Part shown: piece by piece, positions 52,289 to 60,162 of the stretch
Layout of the letters: the number at the start of each line of letters is the position of its first letter
Numbering within the stretch: position 1 is the first letter of the stretch
Position numbers and translations under genes: made by a program
From: Bacteroidales bacterium
GTDB lineage: Bacteria; Bacteroidota; Bacteroidia; Bacteroidales; UBA932
Length of the DNA stretch: 64,000 nucleotides
Assembly: GCA_017634595.1 (NCBI GenBank)
Contig: JAGBNC010000015.1
Coordinates: forward strand, 124,001-188,000
Direction: 5' to 3'
The notes under the pieces: generated by a model
Seen by the model: only the letters and a program-made list of their open reading frames with translations
What the model was told of the DNA's origin: nothing
The model's database searches: none

Positions 52289-53230
52289 ATGCGTAAATTG
52301 ATCTTAGGGGCCTTTACGGCCCTTTTTGCTTTCTGTGCGGCGGCGCAGAACGTCAAACCCAATGTGACCCTGAAGCTTTATCCTGAAGGGCAGACTGTTG
52401 ACAAGGGTATTGTGGAAAACGGAGTGGCAGTGACTCTCGGCCCTTGTGATGATAACGGACTTCGCGGTGATGTGGAAATGAGCGGAGACGGCAATATGGG
52501 CAATATCAATGACCCGTATATCGATATCTATCTTCCCAAGAAGGGCAACGGTCAGATGCTCGTATGCTGTCCTGGCGGAGGTTATAGATACTGTTCCTCC
52601 TATAATGAGGGTACCCGCGTGGCGGCATGGTGCCTTAAGCACGGGATCGCTTGCTGCGTGGTTCTGTACCGCATGCCCAACCATCATTGCAAAGTGCCTC
52701 TGACCGATGTGCAGAACGCATTTCGTTACTGCCGTGCTCATCAGGCCGAATGGGGCATCAAGCAGCTTGGAATCATCGGGTTCTCTGCCGGAGGTCATCT
52801 GGCGGCAAGCGCTTCCACTCTGTGGGTGGATGCAGTCACCAGACCCGATTTCAGTGTGCTGGTTTACCCTGTCATAACCCTTGAGCAGGACGTGACTCAT
52901 AAGGGCACCCGTTCCAATCTTACCGACAACAAGGTGGACCTCGTGACTTACTATTCACTTGAAAATCAGGTTAATGCATCGACTCCCCAGACTCTTCTCA
53001 TCCTTTGCCAGGACGATAAGGTAGTCCCCCCGGAAAACAGCCTTCGCTACTATTTCAAGATGATCAAGTGCAAGGTCCCCGGAGAGCTGCATATACTCAC
53101 TGACGGCGGCCATGGCTGGGGCTTTACTACTCCCGAATATGGTCATGACAAGCTCAGTCCCGGGCAGAGGAATGACTTCTTCCGCATCCTTGAACGCTGG
53201 CTTGCCGACCGCAGGGCAGAGATGAATTGA
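52289..53230 (+). CDS. exported alpha/beta-hydrolase (esterase)
   Basis: 313 residues from ATG 52289 with a signal peptide (LILGAFTALFAFCAAAQ). Catalytic features: oxyanion motif CCPGGGYRYCS, nucleophile elbow GFSAGGH, acid in LCQDDKVVP and His in GGHGWGF. This corresponds to the BD-FAE/acetyl-xylan-esterase-like group common in Bacteroidetes, which removes acyl groups from carbohydrates. The actual substrate is unknown and no glycosidase is adjacent. Upstream in-frame codons lie in the ferredoxin gene and were not used. Hairpin 3 begins 14 bp after its stop. Confidence 0.88.
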   Translation: MRKLILGAFTALFAFCAAAQNVKPNVTLKLYPEGQTVDKGIVENGVAVTLGPCDDNGLRGDVEMSGDGNMGNINDPYIDIYLPKKGNGQMLVCCPGGGYRYCSSYNEGTRVAAWCLKHGIACCVVLYRMPNHHCKVPLTDVQNAFRYCRAHQAEWGIKQLGIIGFSAGGHLAASASTLWVDAVTRPDFSVLVYPVITLEQDVTHKGTRSNLTDNKVDLVTYYSLENQVNASTPQTLLILCQDDKVVPPENSLRYYFKMIKCKVPGELHILTDGGHGWGFTTPEYGHDKLSPGQRNDFFRILERWLADRRAEMN

Positions 53231-53244
53231 TTTTTTAGCAATAC

Positions 53245-53318
53245 GTAAATAAGCCGTTGTGCTCCGGGGCCCGTTAAGCAAGGGAAAAAGGGCCCCCGGA
53301 GCACAACGGCTTATTTAC
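53245..53318. repeat. long intergenic hairpin 3: 28-bp stem with one bulge, related 17-nt loop
   Basis: Left arm 53245-53272 pairs with right arm 53290-53318, with a single extra C in the right arm. The loop at 53273-53289 is GTTAAGCAAGGGAAAAA, clearly related to the loops of hairpins 1 and 2. The arms are locus-specific. It lies between convergent genes (esterase and LacI regulator), with no T-run. Confidence 0.9.
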
Positions 53319-53360
53319 AAATCTATTAAAACGATTGACCTTATCGCTTTTGCTTATGGG

Positions 53361-54368
53361 CTACAGACGTCCTACCGATTCTCCCTGGATAATAGTGGGG
53401 GAGAGTCGGAGCTGGGATGCGCCAGGAGTCAGACCGTCGATACGGTCAAACAGAATCTTGGCCGCCAAGATCGCCATATCTTCCACAGGCTGACTCACCC
53501 TGGTCAGCGGCGGCTCCATATAGTCCATGTAGGCATAATTGTCAAATGACACCAGCGACAAGTCGTCCGGAATCCTAAGGCGTGCTTCCCTAAGAGCTTT
53601 GAGCACTCCGAGGGATATGTTGTTGGACAAAGCGAATATAGCTGTCGGCCTCTGGTGCCTGGAGAGCAATAGTTTAGTCTCCAGATAGCCGTTCTGAATC
53701 GAAAACTCGTTGCCGGCCACAAACTCGAAGGCGCTGAGCTTCGCCTCTTCCATAGCATCGCGATAGCCCCTGACGCGTTCATTGTTGGGGGCGGATGTAC
53801 GCACGCCCTGGATGCAGGCGATACTTTTGTGCCCGGCATCAATGAGCAGACTGGTGGCGTCGAATCCTCCCTTGTAGTTATTGGTGGTGACATACGGGAG
53901 GGCATAATCCTCATAATAGCGGTCCACAAGCATCACAGGCACGAAGTCGTTGTTGATGCCATCTACAAGTGTGTGGTCCTGGCCGCATGGCACGGCTATG
54001 ATGCCGTCCACCTGCCGGGCGACAAGCTGGGTGAGGCCCTCGTTGAAATTGCCCTCGTCTTCCATTGTATCTATGACGATGGTGGTGTAGCCGCGTCTAT
54101 GGACCTCGGAAATGATAGAACTCGCCATTTCCGCAAAATAAGGGTTGGACAGCGAAGGGGTGAGTAACCCGATAGTGCGTGTCTTCCGTTTGCGCAAATT
54201 TTGCGCAACTATACTTGGTGCGTAATTGCAGCGGGCCGCTTCTGCCTTGATGCGCTCTGCAGTGGCATTTGAGATGCGATATTTACTGGCGTTTCCGCTA
54301 AGGACACGAGATACCGTAGTGATGGAGACACCCGTGCGGGACGCGATTGTGGACAGGTTTTCTTTCAT
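53361..54368 (-). CDS. LacI-family transcriptional regulator
   Basis: 335 residues. The N-terminal helix-turn-helix is TIASRTGVSITTVSRVLSG with the hinge helix region NYAPSIVAQNLRKRKTRTIG. The ligand-binding domain (GLLTPSLSNPYFAEMASSII, GIIAVPCGQDH, RVRGYRDAMEEA, SFDNYAYMDYMEPPLTRVSQP) resembles the ribose/purine repressor group. It is divergent from ribokinase, with candidate operators overlapping both promoters, so I infer a ribose- or nucleoside-responsive repressor of the downstream locus that also controls itself. Confidence 0.92.
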   Translation of the reverse strand: MKENLSTIASRTGVSITTVSRVLSGNASKYRISNATAERIKAEAARCNYAPSIVAQNLRKRKTRTIGLLTPSLSNPYFAEMASSIISEVHRRGYTTIVIDTMEDEGNFNEGLTQLVARQVDGIIAVPCGQDHTLVDGINNDFVPVMLVDRYYEDYALPYVTTNNYKGGFDATSLLIDAGHKSIACIQGVRTSAPNNERVRGYRDAMEEAKLSAFEFVAGNEFSIQNGYLETKLLLSRHQRPTAIFALSNNISLGVLKALREARLRIPDDLSLVSFDNYAYMDYMEPPLTRVSQPVEDMAILAAKILFDRIDGLTPGASQLRLSPTIIQGESVGRL

Positions 54369-54392
54369 GTGAGGAAAAAATCAAGCGCAAAC

Positions 54393-54407
54393 TTTTGTGC
54401 AAAAATA
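54393..54407. promoter_or_regulatory. lacI promoter overlapped by a candidate operator
   Basis: On the minus strand TATTTTTG (complement of 54400-54407) is a -7 box for the LacI gene. The near-palindrome TTTTGTGCAAAA at 54393-54404 covers most of it, the expected layout for autorepression. Confidence 0.5.
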
Positions 54408-54442
54408 TCGAATAAAAAACATCTTTTCAAAAAAAATAATCG

Positions 54443-54472
54443 TTTTGCACATGAACTTTTTAATTAATTTTG
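54443..54472 (+). promoter_or_regulatory. candidate promoter of the ribokinase operon
   Basis: TAATTTTG at 54465-54472 is a TAnnTTTG -7 box. TTTTG at 54443-54447, 17 nt upstream, can serve as the -33 element and is part of TTTTGCACA, a half-site like those in the other candidate operators. Confidence 0.5.
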
Positions 54473-54488
54473 AAAAACCGCTCAAACG

Positions 54489-54498
54489 ATTGTGCAAT
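54489..54498. promoter_or_regulatory. candidate operator downstream of the ribokinase promoter
   Basis: ATTGTGCAAT, sharing the TTGTGCAA core with the site at 54393-54404. It lies 16 nt past the -7 box and 13 nt before the ribokinase ATG. Confidence 0.4.
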
Positions 54499-54511
54499 TT
54501 TAATTAACCAT

Positions 54512-55414
54512 ATGGAAAAAATAATTGTTATCGGAAGTTCGAATGTTGATATCACGGCCAGGGTCAAAACACTTCCCAGGCCTGGTGAAACTATCGGAGG
54601 AGCTACCTTGCTGCAGGCAAATGGCGGCAAGGGTGCAAACCAGTCCGTGGCTGCGGCCCGGCTTGGTGCCGATGTTACCTTCCTTACCTGCCTCGGCAAT
54701 GATGCGAACGGTGAGCGCCTCTCATCGCAATTTGCTGCCGATGGCATTGACACGTCCCGAATCAAATTCTCGGCAACTCCTACTGGTACCGCCTTAATCT
54801 TTGTTGATGATAAGGCTGAGAATTGTATTGCCGTGGCCCCGGGGTCGAATAACGACCTGCTTCCTTCCGACGTGGATGCTATTTCAGACTGCATTGCAGG
54901 TGCGAAGTATCTGCTTGTCCAGCTGGAGATTCCTATCCCTACGGTTGTGCGTGCAGTGGAACTTGCTGATTCATGCGGCGTAAAGGTAGTGCTTAATCCG
55001 GCCCCTATGAATCCCTTCCCGGAGTCGCTCCTGAGTCATCTGTGGCTTATTACACCTAACGAGACAGAGGCCGAGACACTCACAGGCGTGAAGATCAGCG
55101 GCGAGGCCGATGCCCGCAAAGCTGCCTCACTGTTGATGGAGCGTGGAGTCGGGAATGTAATCATTACTATGGGATGCAAGGGCTCTCTTGTGTGTACTCC
55201 CGAAAGTGTCGATTTCGTGCCATCACGTAAGGTTGACGCCGTTGATACTACCGGCGCAGGCGATGTGTACAACGGCGCGCTCGTAGCTGCGCTTTCGGAA
55301 GGGAAGAGCCTTCTGGAGGCTGCCAAGATAGCCACTCTAGCTTCGTCTGTGGCCGTGACACGCATGGGCGCGCAGACTTCGGCTCCTTTTAAGAAAGAAA
55401 TTGAAAACATCTAA
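54512..55414 (+). CDS. rbsK: ribokinase
   Basis: 300 residues from ATG 54512. PfkB family: GSSNVDITARVKTLPRPGET and the substrate-binding NGGKGANQSVAAARLGAD near the start, and DTTGAGD (245-251) with catalytic Asp251 near the end. It phosphorylates D-ribose at O5 so it can enter the pentose phosphate pathway. First gene of the plus-strand unit; the transporter follows after 12 nt. Confidence 0.93.
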   Translation: MEKIIVIGSSNVDITARVKTLPRPGETIGGATLLQANGGKGANQSVAAARLGADVTFLTCLGNDANGERLSSQFAADGIDTSRIKFSATPTGTALIFVDDKAENCIAVAPGSNNDLLPSDVDAISDCIAGAKYLLVQLEIPIPTVVRAVELADSCGVKVVLNPAPMNPFPESLLSHLWLITPNETEAETLTGVKISGEADARKAASLLMERGVGNVIITMGCKGSLVCTPESVDFVPSRKVDAVDTTGAGDVYNGALVAALSEGKSLLEAAKIATLASSVAVTRMGAQTSAPFKKEIENI

Positions 55415-55426
55415 ATAGAAACACTT

Positions 55427-56449
55427 ATGTTTATCGTCAATAGTTACGCCCTTGCCGTCGTCCTGTGCTTTGTGACGATGCTCTGCTGGGGATCATGGGG
55501 AAATACCCAGAAGCTTGCCGCCAAGAGCTGGCGCTACGAACTATTCTACTGGGACTATGTTATAGGCATGGTCATCTTCGCGCTGCTTCTTGCTTTCACG
55601 CTGGGCAGCATTGGCTCTGAAGGACGTCCTTTCCTGCAGGATCTCGGACAGGCTTCAGCATCCAGCATCCTGTGGATATTGCTCGGCGGCGTTATTTTCA
55701 ATGCCTCCAACATTCTCCTCTCCGCTTCGACATCCATTGCTGGTATGTCGGTGGCTTTCCCCTTGGGAGTCGGCCTCGCGCTGGTGCTCGGTGTCATTAA
55801 TAATTACCGCGTAGCAGTACAGCAGGGCTCCAAGACTGGCAATGTAGTGCTTCTGATAATAGGAGTGGCGCTGGTTGTATGCGCAATCGTATTTAACGGC
55901 ATTGCTGCCGGTCGTAAGGGAGAGAGCAATATCTCCAAAGCTGACCAGAAGAAGGGTATCATTCTCGCTCTCATAGCGGGCGTCGTGATGTCGTTCTTCT
56001 CTTCATTTGTCATGAGGGCCATGGATACCACCAATTTCGTGGCTCCTGCCGCCGGAAAGGTCACTCCGTACACAGCCATAGTCATTTTCACCGTGGGTGT
56101 GCTGCTGAGTAACTTTATCTTCAACACTATAGTCATGCGCAAGCCCTTCGTGGGCGAGCCGGTGAGCTACAGTCAGTATTTCAAAGGTGATTTCAAAACT
56201 CATCTCGTGGGCATGCTCGGAGGCGCTATCTGGTGTCTCGGTACAGCTCTCAGCTACATTACCGCCGAAAAGGCGGGCCCGGCCGTGTCCTATGCGCTTG
56301 GCCAGGGTGCTCCCATGATCGCCGCCATCTGGGGCGTGTTTATCTGGAAAGAATTCAAAGGCGCAAAGAAGAGTGTGTACTGGCTGCTTGCAGCTATGTT
56401 CTGCTTCTTCGTAGCCGGTCTTGCAACTATCGTAATAGCTGGAAACTAA
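55427..56449 (+). CDS. sugar or nucleoside permease of the DMT/GRP type
   Basis: 340 residues with about ten membrane spans. Features of the glucose/ribose porter and RhaT-like branch of the drug/metabolite superfamily: FVTMLCWGSWGNTQKL at the N-terminus, YWDYVIG, NASNILLSASTSIAGMSVAFPLGVG, and a C-terminal repeat AVSYALGQGAPMIAAIWGVFIWKEF. Its place between ribokinase and a nucleoside hydrolase makes ribose or a nucleoside the probable substrate. The family match is good, the substrate is inferred from context. Confidence 0.85.
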   Translation: MFIVNSYALAVVLCFVTMLCWGSWGNTQKLAAKSWRYELFYWDYVIGMVIFALLLAFTLGSIGSEGRPFLQDLGQASASSILWILLGGVIFNASNILLSASTSIAGMSVAFPLGVGLALVLGVINNYRVAVQQGSKTGNVVLLIIGVALVVCAIVFNGIAAGRKGESNISKADQKKGIILALIAGVVMSFFSSFVMRAMDTTNFVAPAAGKVTPYTAIVIFTVGVLLSNFIFNTIVMRKPFVGEPVSYSQYFKGDFKTHLVGMLGGAIWCLGTALSYITAEKAGPAVSYALGQGAPMIAAIWGVFIWKEFKGAKKSVYWLLAAMFCFFVAGLATIVIAGN

Positions 56450-56450
56450 T

Positions 56451-58142
56451 ATGAGAAAACTGTTGATTTCCATCATAGGCTTGGCCTTGGCCGTCTGCTC
56501 CTGCAGTCAGAGTGAGCAGGCGGTTCAGGCCCCGCTTAAGATGATCATCGAGACTGATATGGGCAATGACATAGACGATGCCCTTGCCCTGGCTCTTGCA
56601 TTGCGCGCCGTGGACAACGGTCAGGCCGAGCTGCTTGCCGTCGGCTGCCACAAGAATTGTCCTACCGCCGCTGCTTATACCGATGCCGTGTGCACCTTCT
56701 ACGGTCACCCCGAAGTTCCCGTGGCCATGAGCCTCACTCCCGTGCAGGAGTTTTCTAACTATGTGGATTATAGCGCCACCGAGAAGGGTTTCGTCAAGTC
56801 TCATACGGAGTATCCCGAGCCCGTGGCCCTGTATCGTAAGATATTGGCTGCTCAACCCGACCGATCCGTTACCTTTGTGAGCCTCGGTTTCGGTACTACC
56901 ATTGCGCAACTGCTCGAGAGCGGCCCCGATGAGTATTCGCCCCTCAGCGGCGTGGACCTTGTGGCCCTCAAGACTACAGGCCTGTCTATCATGGCCGGCA
57001 GCTATGGCGAGAAGAAGCGTTCTGAGTACAATGTCCGCAATGACATTCCTGCCATGCAGAAGGTGTTCGAGCTGTGGCCTACTATGATTTGGCAGAATCC
57101 TTTTGAGATAGGCAAGCAGACCATGTATCCGGGAGCTCTGATAGAGAAGAATCTCGGTTACTACGAACCCAACCCTGTGGTAGCCGGCTACGAGGCTTAT
57201 CAGCAGATGCCTTACGACCGTCCCAGCTGGGATATCCTCAGCGTCCTGTACCCGATTCATCCCGAGCTGTTCACACACAGCGTGAAGGGCACCGTGAAGG
57301 TGGATGACGAGGGCTATACCTGGTTTACACCTGATGAGAACGGACGCCATATTGTGCTTAGCGCTACTCTGGACCAGCCTCAGGCTCTCATGAAGGCGGA
57401 GCAGGATATGACCTTGCGTTATGGTGAGTGGGCCGGAAAGAAGAAACTCCTTTGCTTCGACCTCGACGCCACCTTGACCGCTCATCGCTGCCCGCTGGAA
57501 CCGGCAAACCGTCAGCTACTTGACACGCTTAGGCAGAAGTACGACGTCATAATGGTCTGCGCCGGCAACTGCCAGAGGGTTTACAAGCAGATGGGTGAGT
57601 ATCCCATAACGATACTCGGCAACTACGGCATGCAGGAAAGCACCGTAGAGAACGGCGAGTTCAAGATTGTACGCGAGGATGTGTTCCCGGCCGACACGGC
57701 ATTCTTCCGTAAGCAGAATGACTATCTGCGTGCCAAGTATGGCTACACGAAGTACTACGGCGAGCCTCTGGAGTTCCACAAGACAGGTATGGTTACCATG
57801 GGCCTGCTTGGCACAGAGGCACCTGTGGAGCTTAAGCACGCCTTTGATCCCGACCGCGCCAAGCGCCGCGTGATGTATCCCGAGGTGTGCGAAATCTTCA
57901 AAGACTACAGCGTGTACATCGGCGGCTCCTCTTCCTTTGATTTCTCCGCCAAACAGTACAACAAGTTCGATGCTGTGATGCGTTACGCAGGTGAGCACGG
58001 CTACACTGAAGATCAGGTACTCTTTGTCGGCGATGACTTTGATGACGGCGGCGGTGACTCCCACGTGCGCATCAAAGGCATGGACTACATACGCATTTAT
58101 GATTACACTAAAGCTCCTGAAGTGTTGAGTTTTCTGTATTGA
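56451..58142 (+). CDS. nucleoside hydrolase fused to a HAD phosphatase (lipoprotein)
   Basis: 563 residues, lipobox VCSC (Cys18), so exported. Residues about 30-320 form a nucleoside-hydrolase domain: IIETDMGNDIDDALALALA supplies the Ca2+-binding Asp cluster (D36, D40, D42, D43), followed by LAVGCHKNCPTAAAYTDAVCTFYG and VSLGFGTTIAQLL. Residues about 330-563 form a HAD-superfamily domain close to the phosphomannomutase/HAD-IIB branch: FDLDATLTAHRCPLE (nucleophile D337, D339), and FVGDDFDDGGGD (D528, D529). One chain could therefore cut N-ribosyl bonds and remove a phosphate. The HAD substrate is unknown. No frameshift joins the parts, so the fusion looks genuine. Confidence 0.88.
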   Translation: MRKLLISIIGLALAVCSCSQSEQAVQAPLKMIIETDMGNDIDDALALALALRAVDNGQAELLAVGCHKNCPTAAAYTDAVCTFYGHPEVPVAMSLTPVQEFSNYVDYSATEKGFVKSHTEYPEPVALYRKILAAQPDRSVTFVSLGFGTTIAQLLESGPDEYSPLSGVDLVALKTTGLSIMAGSYGEKKRSEYNVRNDIPAMQKVFELWPTMIWQNPFEIGKQTMYPGALIEKNLGYYEPNPVVAGYEAYQQMPYDRPSWDILSVLYPIHPELFTHSVKGTVKVDDEGYTWFTPDENGRHIVLSATLDQPQALMKAEQDMTLRYGEWAGKKKLLCFDLDATLTAHRCPLEPANRQLLDTLRQKYDVIMVCAGNCQRVYKQMGEYPITILGNYGMQESTVENGEFKIVREDVFPADTAFFRKQNDYLRAKYGYTKYYGEPLEFHKTGMVTMGLLGTEAPVELKHAFDPDRAKRRVMYPEVCEIFKDYSVYIGGSSSFDFSAKQYNKFDAVMRYAGEHGYTEDQVLFVGDDFDDGGGDSHVRIKGMDYIRIYDYTKAPEVLSFLY

Positions 58143-58144
58143 TT

Positions 58145-60157
58145 ATGAAAAACAAGCTACTTCTTATCCTTCCTCTGATTCTGGCTGTGGCTTGTGGCCC
58201 GGAAGTCAAACCCGAGCCAAGTCCAGGACCAGAGCCTACGCCAACACCCACTCCGAGTCCCGAACCGACTCCCGCCGGACTGCCGGATGCGAACTCTTTC
58301 AAACTCGGAGACAGTTTCATCGTACCCTTCGACAGGCCGTTGAATATGCCTTATAAGGGATTCAAGAAAGGGGATAAGATCACTCTTACCGCGCGTTGGG
58401 ATTCATCATTGTCTTATGAGCTAGAGTGTACTGAAGCTTCTGATGACAAGGGAGCGCTTTTCAGTACTCCCAGACATTTCATCGGAGGCATGTGCAATGT
58501 AAACTGCTCGCGTTTCACTGGCGGGACGACTTTTGTTGACGTGGTTGACAGTACCGTAGTCGATAAAGTTCCCGGAAAAACTACTTATGGAAGGGTAGTT
58601 GACTGGGACGGCAAGCCCATTAAGGGCGTGGCTGTTTCGGACGGTGCAATGGTGACTGTGACCGATGACAACGGTTGTTACTGGCTTGCGTCACAACGCA
58701 AGTACGGATATGTGTTCATATCTGTACCAGGAGGCTACAGGGTGTCGGTTAACCGTACTATTCCACAGTTCTTCAGGCGTTTTAAAGCGGCAAGGTACAC
58801 GGAGTATGAAATCAACAACTTCATTCTTGAACCCGAGAATAACAAGACTCATCGTGTGGTAGCTTTTACCGATTGCCATTTGGCTAACCGGACCGATGAT
58901 ATCAGCCAGTTTACCGCAACATTCAAGCCTGACCTGAAGTCTCAGGCTGATAAGGCGCGGCAGGAAGGTGTACCTTTCTACGGACTGACACTCGGCGACC
59001 TTGCATGGGACCAGTTTTGGTATGACAACCAGTATTCGCTTGAAAACTACCAAAAGACCCTCTTGGATCTGGATTTCCCGATTTATAATGTACCGGGTAA
59101 CCATGACAACGATCCATACGTGGCTAATGACTTCGGTGCAGAAGCTGCGTTCCGCAAGTGGATCGGCCCAACATATTACTCTTTCAACATCGGCGACGTC
59201 CATTACATTTTGATGGATAATACGGTGTTCAATAACAAAGGCGGTGCGCAGGGAGTAATAGGGGATGTTCAGGACTATACAGAAGGTTTTACTCCTGACG
59301 AGATGAAATGGCTGCGTGCCGATCTTGCGCTTGTCCCTGCGGGATCGACCGTTTTCTTCGGTACTCATATTCAGTATTCGAACAGGCCGTCGCTCAAAAG
59401 CGGGGGAGAATTCAGTTATTCTTTCGCTATGCCGGCACAGTTCCGTACTGAGCTGGTTGATCTTTTTGCTCCATTCAAGGTGCATTACTTGTCGGGACAT
59501 ACTCATATTGCTTATACCAATGAGTTTTCCGATAAACTTATGGAGCATAACGTTGCGGCCGTATGCGGAACCTGGTGGTGGACTGGCTATTACACTAAAG
59601 GACGCTGCAACATCTGCCGTGATGGTACCCCACAGGGAAGCAAGGTCTTTGATGTAAACGGCTCTGATGTGAAGTGGCGTTGGAAGTCAATGGGACACGA
59701 CGATAACTATCAGTTCCGTGTTTATGACTTGAACAACTGCTTGATCTCGAAGTCCTTGTATTGCAAGTCAGGCACTAAGATTTCCGATGCTTTCTTCTCT
59801 GAGCATGTCCACGGCTATGATGCCCAGCGCTCAGATAATAAGCTGCTTGTCAATGTGTTTGACTACGATGATGGCTGGACCATTTCCGCTATGGAATCGG
59901 GCAAGCCTTTGACAATAAGGCGAGTAGATGCTTATGACCCTTTGCATATTGTGCATTTCAACACAAGGCGAATGAATACGAACTCTACTGCCATGACCTT
60001 CCCCACAGTGCTTACTTCACACATGTTCGAAGTTAGTTCTCCTACTTCTGATGGTTCTGTGACCATCACGGTGACTGACAGGTTCGGGCGTCAATATGTC
60101 GAGACCGTTACTCGTCCGAGGCGCTTGTATGATATGACAACATCTAACAAGTATTAA
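58145..60157 (+). CDS. calcineurin-like metallophosphoesterase lipoprotein
   Basis: 670 residues from ATG 58145. The lipobox AVAC (Cys17) is followed by a Pro/Glu/Thr-rich linker (about 20-45) that should hold the enzyme off the membrane. An N-terminal beta domain (about 135-225, YGRVVDWDGKPIKGVAVSDGAMVTV) precedes the metallophosphatase core: FTDCHLAN (D243, H245), LGDLAWD (D285), PGNHDND (N319, H320) and SGHTHIAY (H452, H454). A C-terminal beta domain completes the MetallophosN-core-MetallophosC layout. In this locus it may remove phosphate from nucleotides before nucleoside cleavage (inference). Confidence 0.88.
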   Translation: MKNKLLLILPLILAVACGPEVKPEPSPGPEPTPTPTPSPEPTPAGLPDANSFKLGDSFIVPFDRPLNMPYKGFKKGDKITLTARWDSSLSYELECTEASDDKGALFSTPRHFIGGMCNVNCSRFTGGTTFVDVVDSTVVDKVPGKTTYGRVVDWDGKPIKGVAVSDGAMVTVTDDNGCYWLASQRKYGYVFISVPGGYRVSVNRTIPQFFRRFKAARYTEYEINNFILEPENNKTHRVVAFTDCHLANRTDDISQFTATFKPDLKSQADKARQEGVPFYGLTLGDLAWDQFWYDNQYSLENYQKTLLDLDFPIYNVPGNHDNDPYVANDFGAEAAFRKWIGPTYYSFNIGDVHYILMDNTVFNNKGGAQGVIGDVQDYTEGFTPDEMKWLRADLALVPAGSTVFFGTHIQYSNRPSLKSGGEFSYSFAMPAQFRTELVDLFAPFKVHYLSGHTHIAYTNEFSDKLMEHNVAAVCGTWWWTGYYTKGRCNICRDGTPQGSKVFDVNGSDVKWRWKSMGHDDNYQFRVYDLNNCLISKSLYCKSGTKISDAFFSEHVHGYDAQRSDNKLLVNVFDYDDGWTISAMESGKPLTIRRVDAYDPLHIVHFNTRRMNTNSTAMTFPTVLTSHMFEVSSPTSDGSVTITVTDRFGRQYVETVTRPRRLYDMTTSNKY

Positions 60158-60162
60158 TAACC

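Noticed and set aside
58210-58280. Short repeated units resembling a small repeat array
   Set aside because: These are Pro/Glu/Thr codons of the linker after the lipobox of the metallophosphoesterase, not a CRISPR or intergenic repeat.
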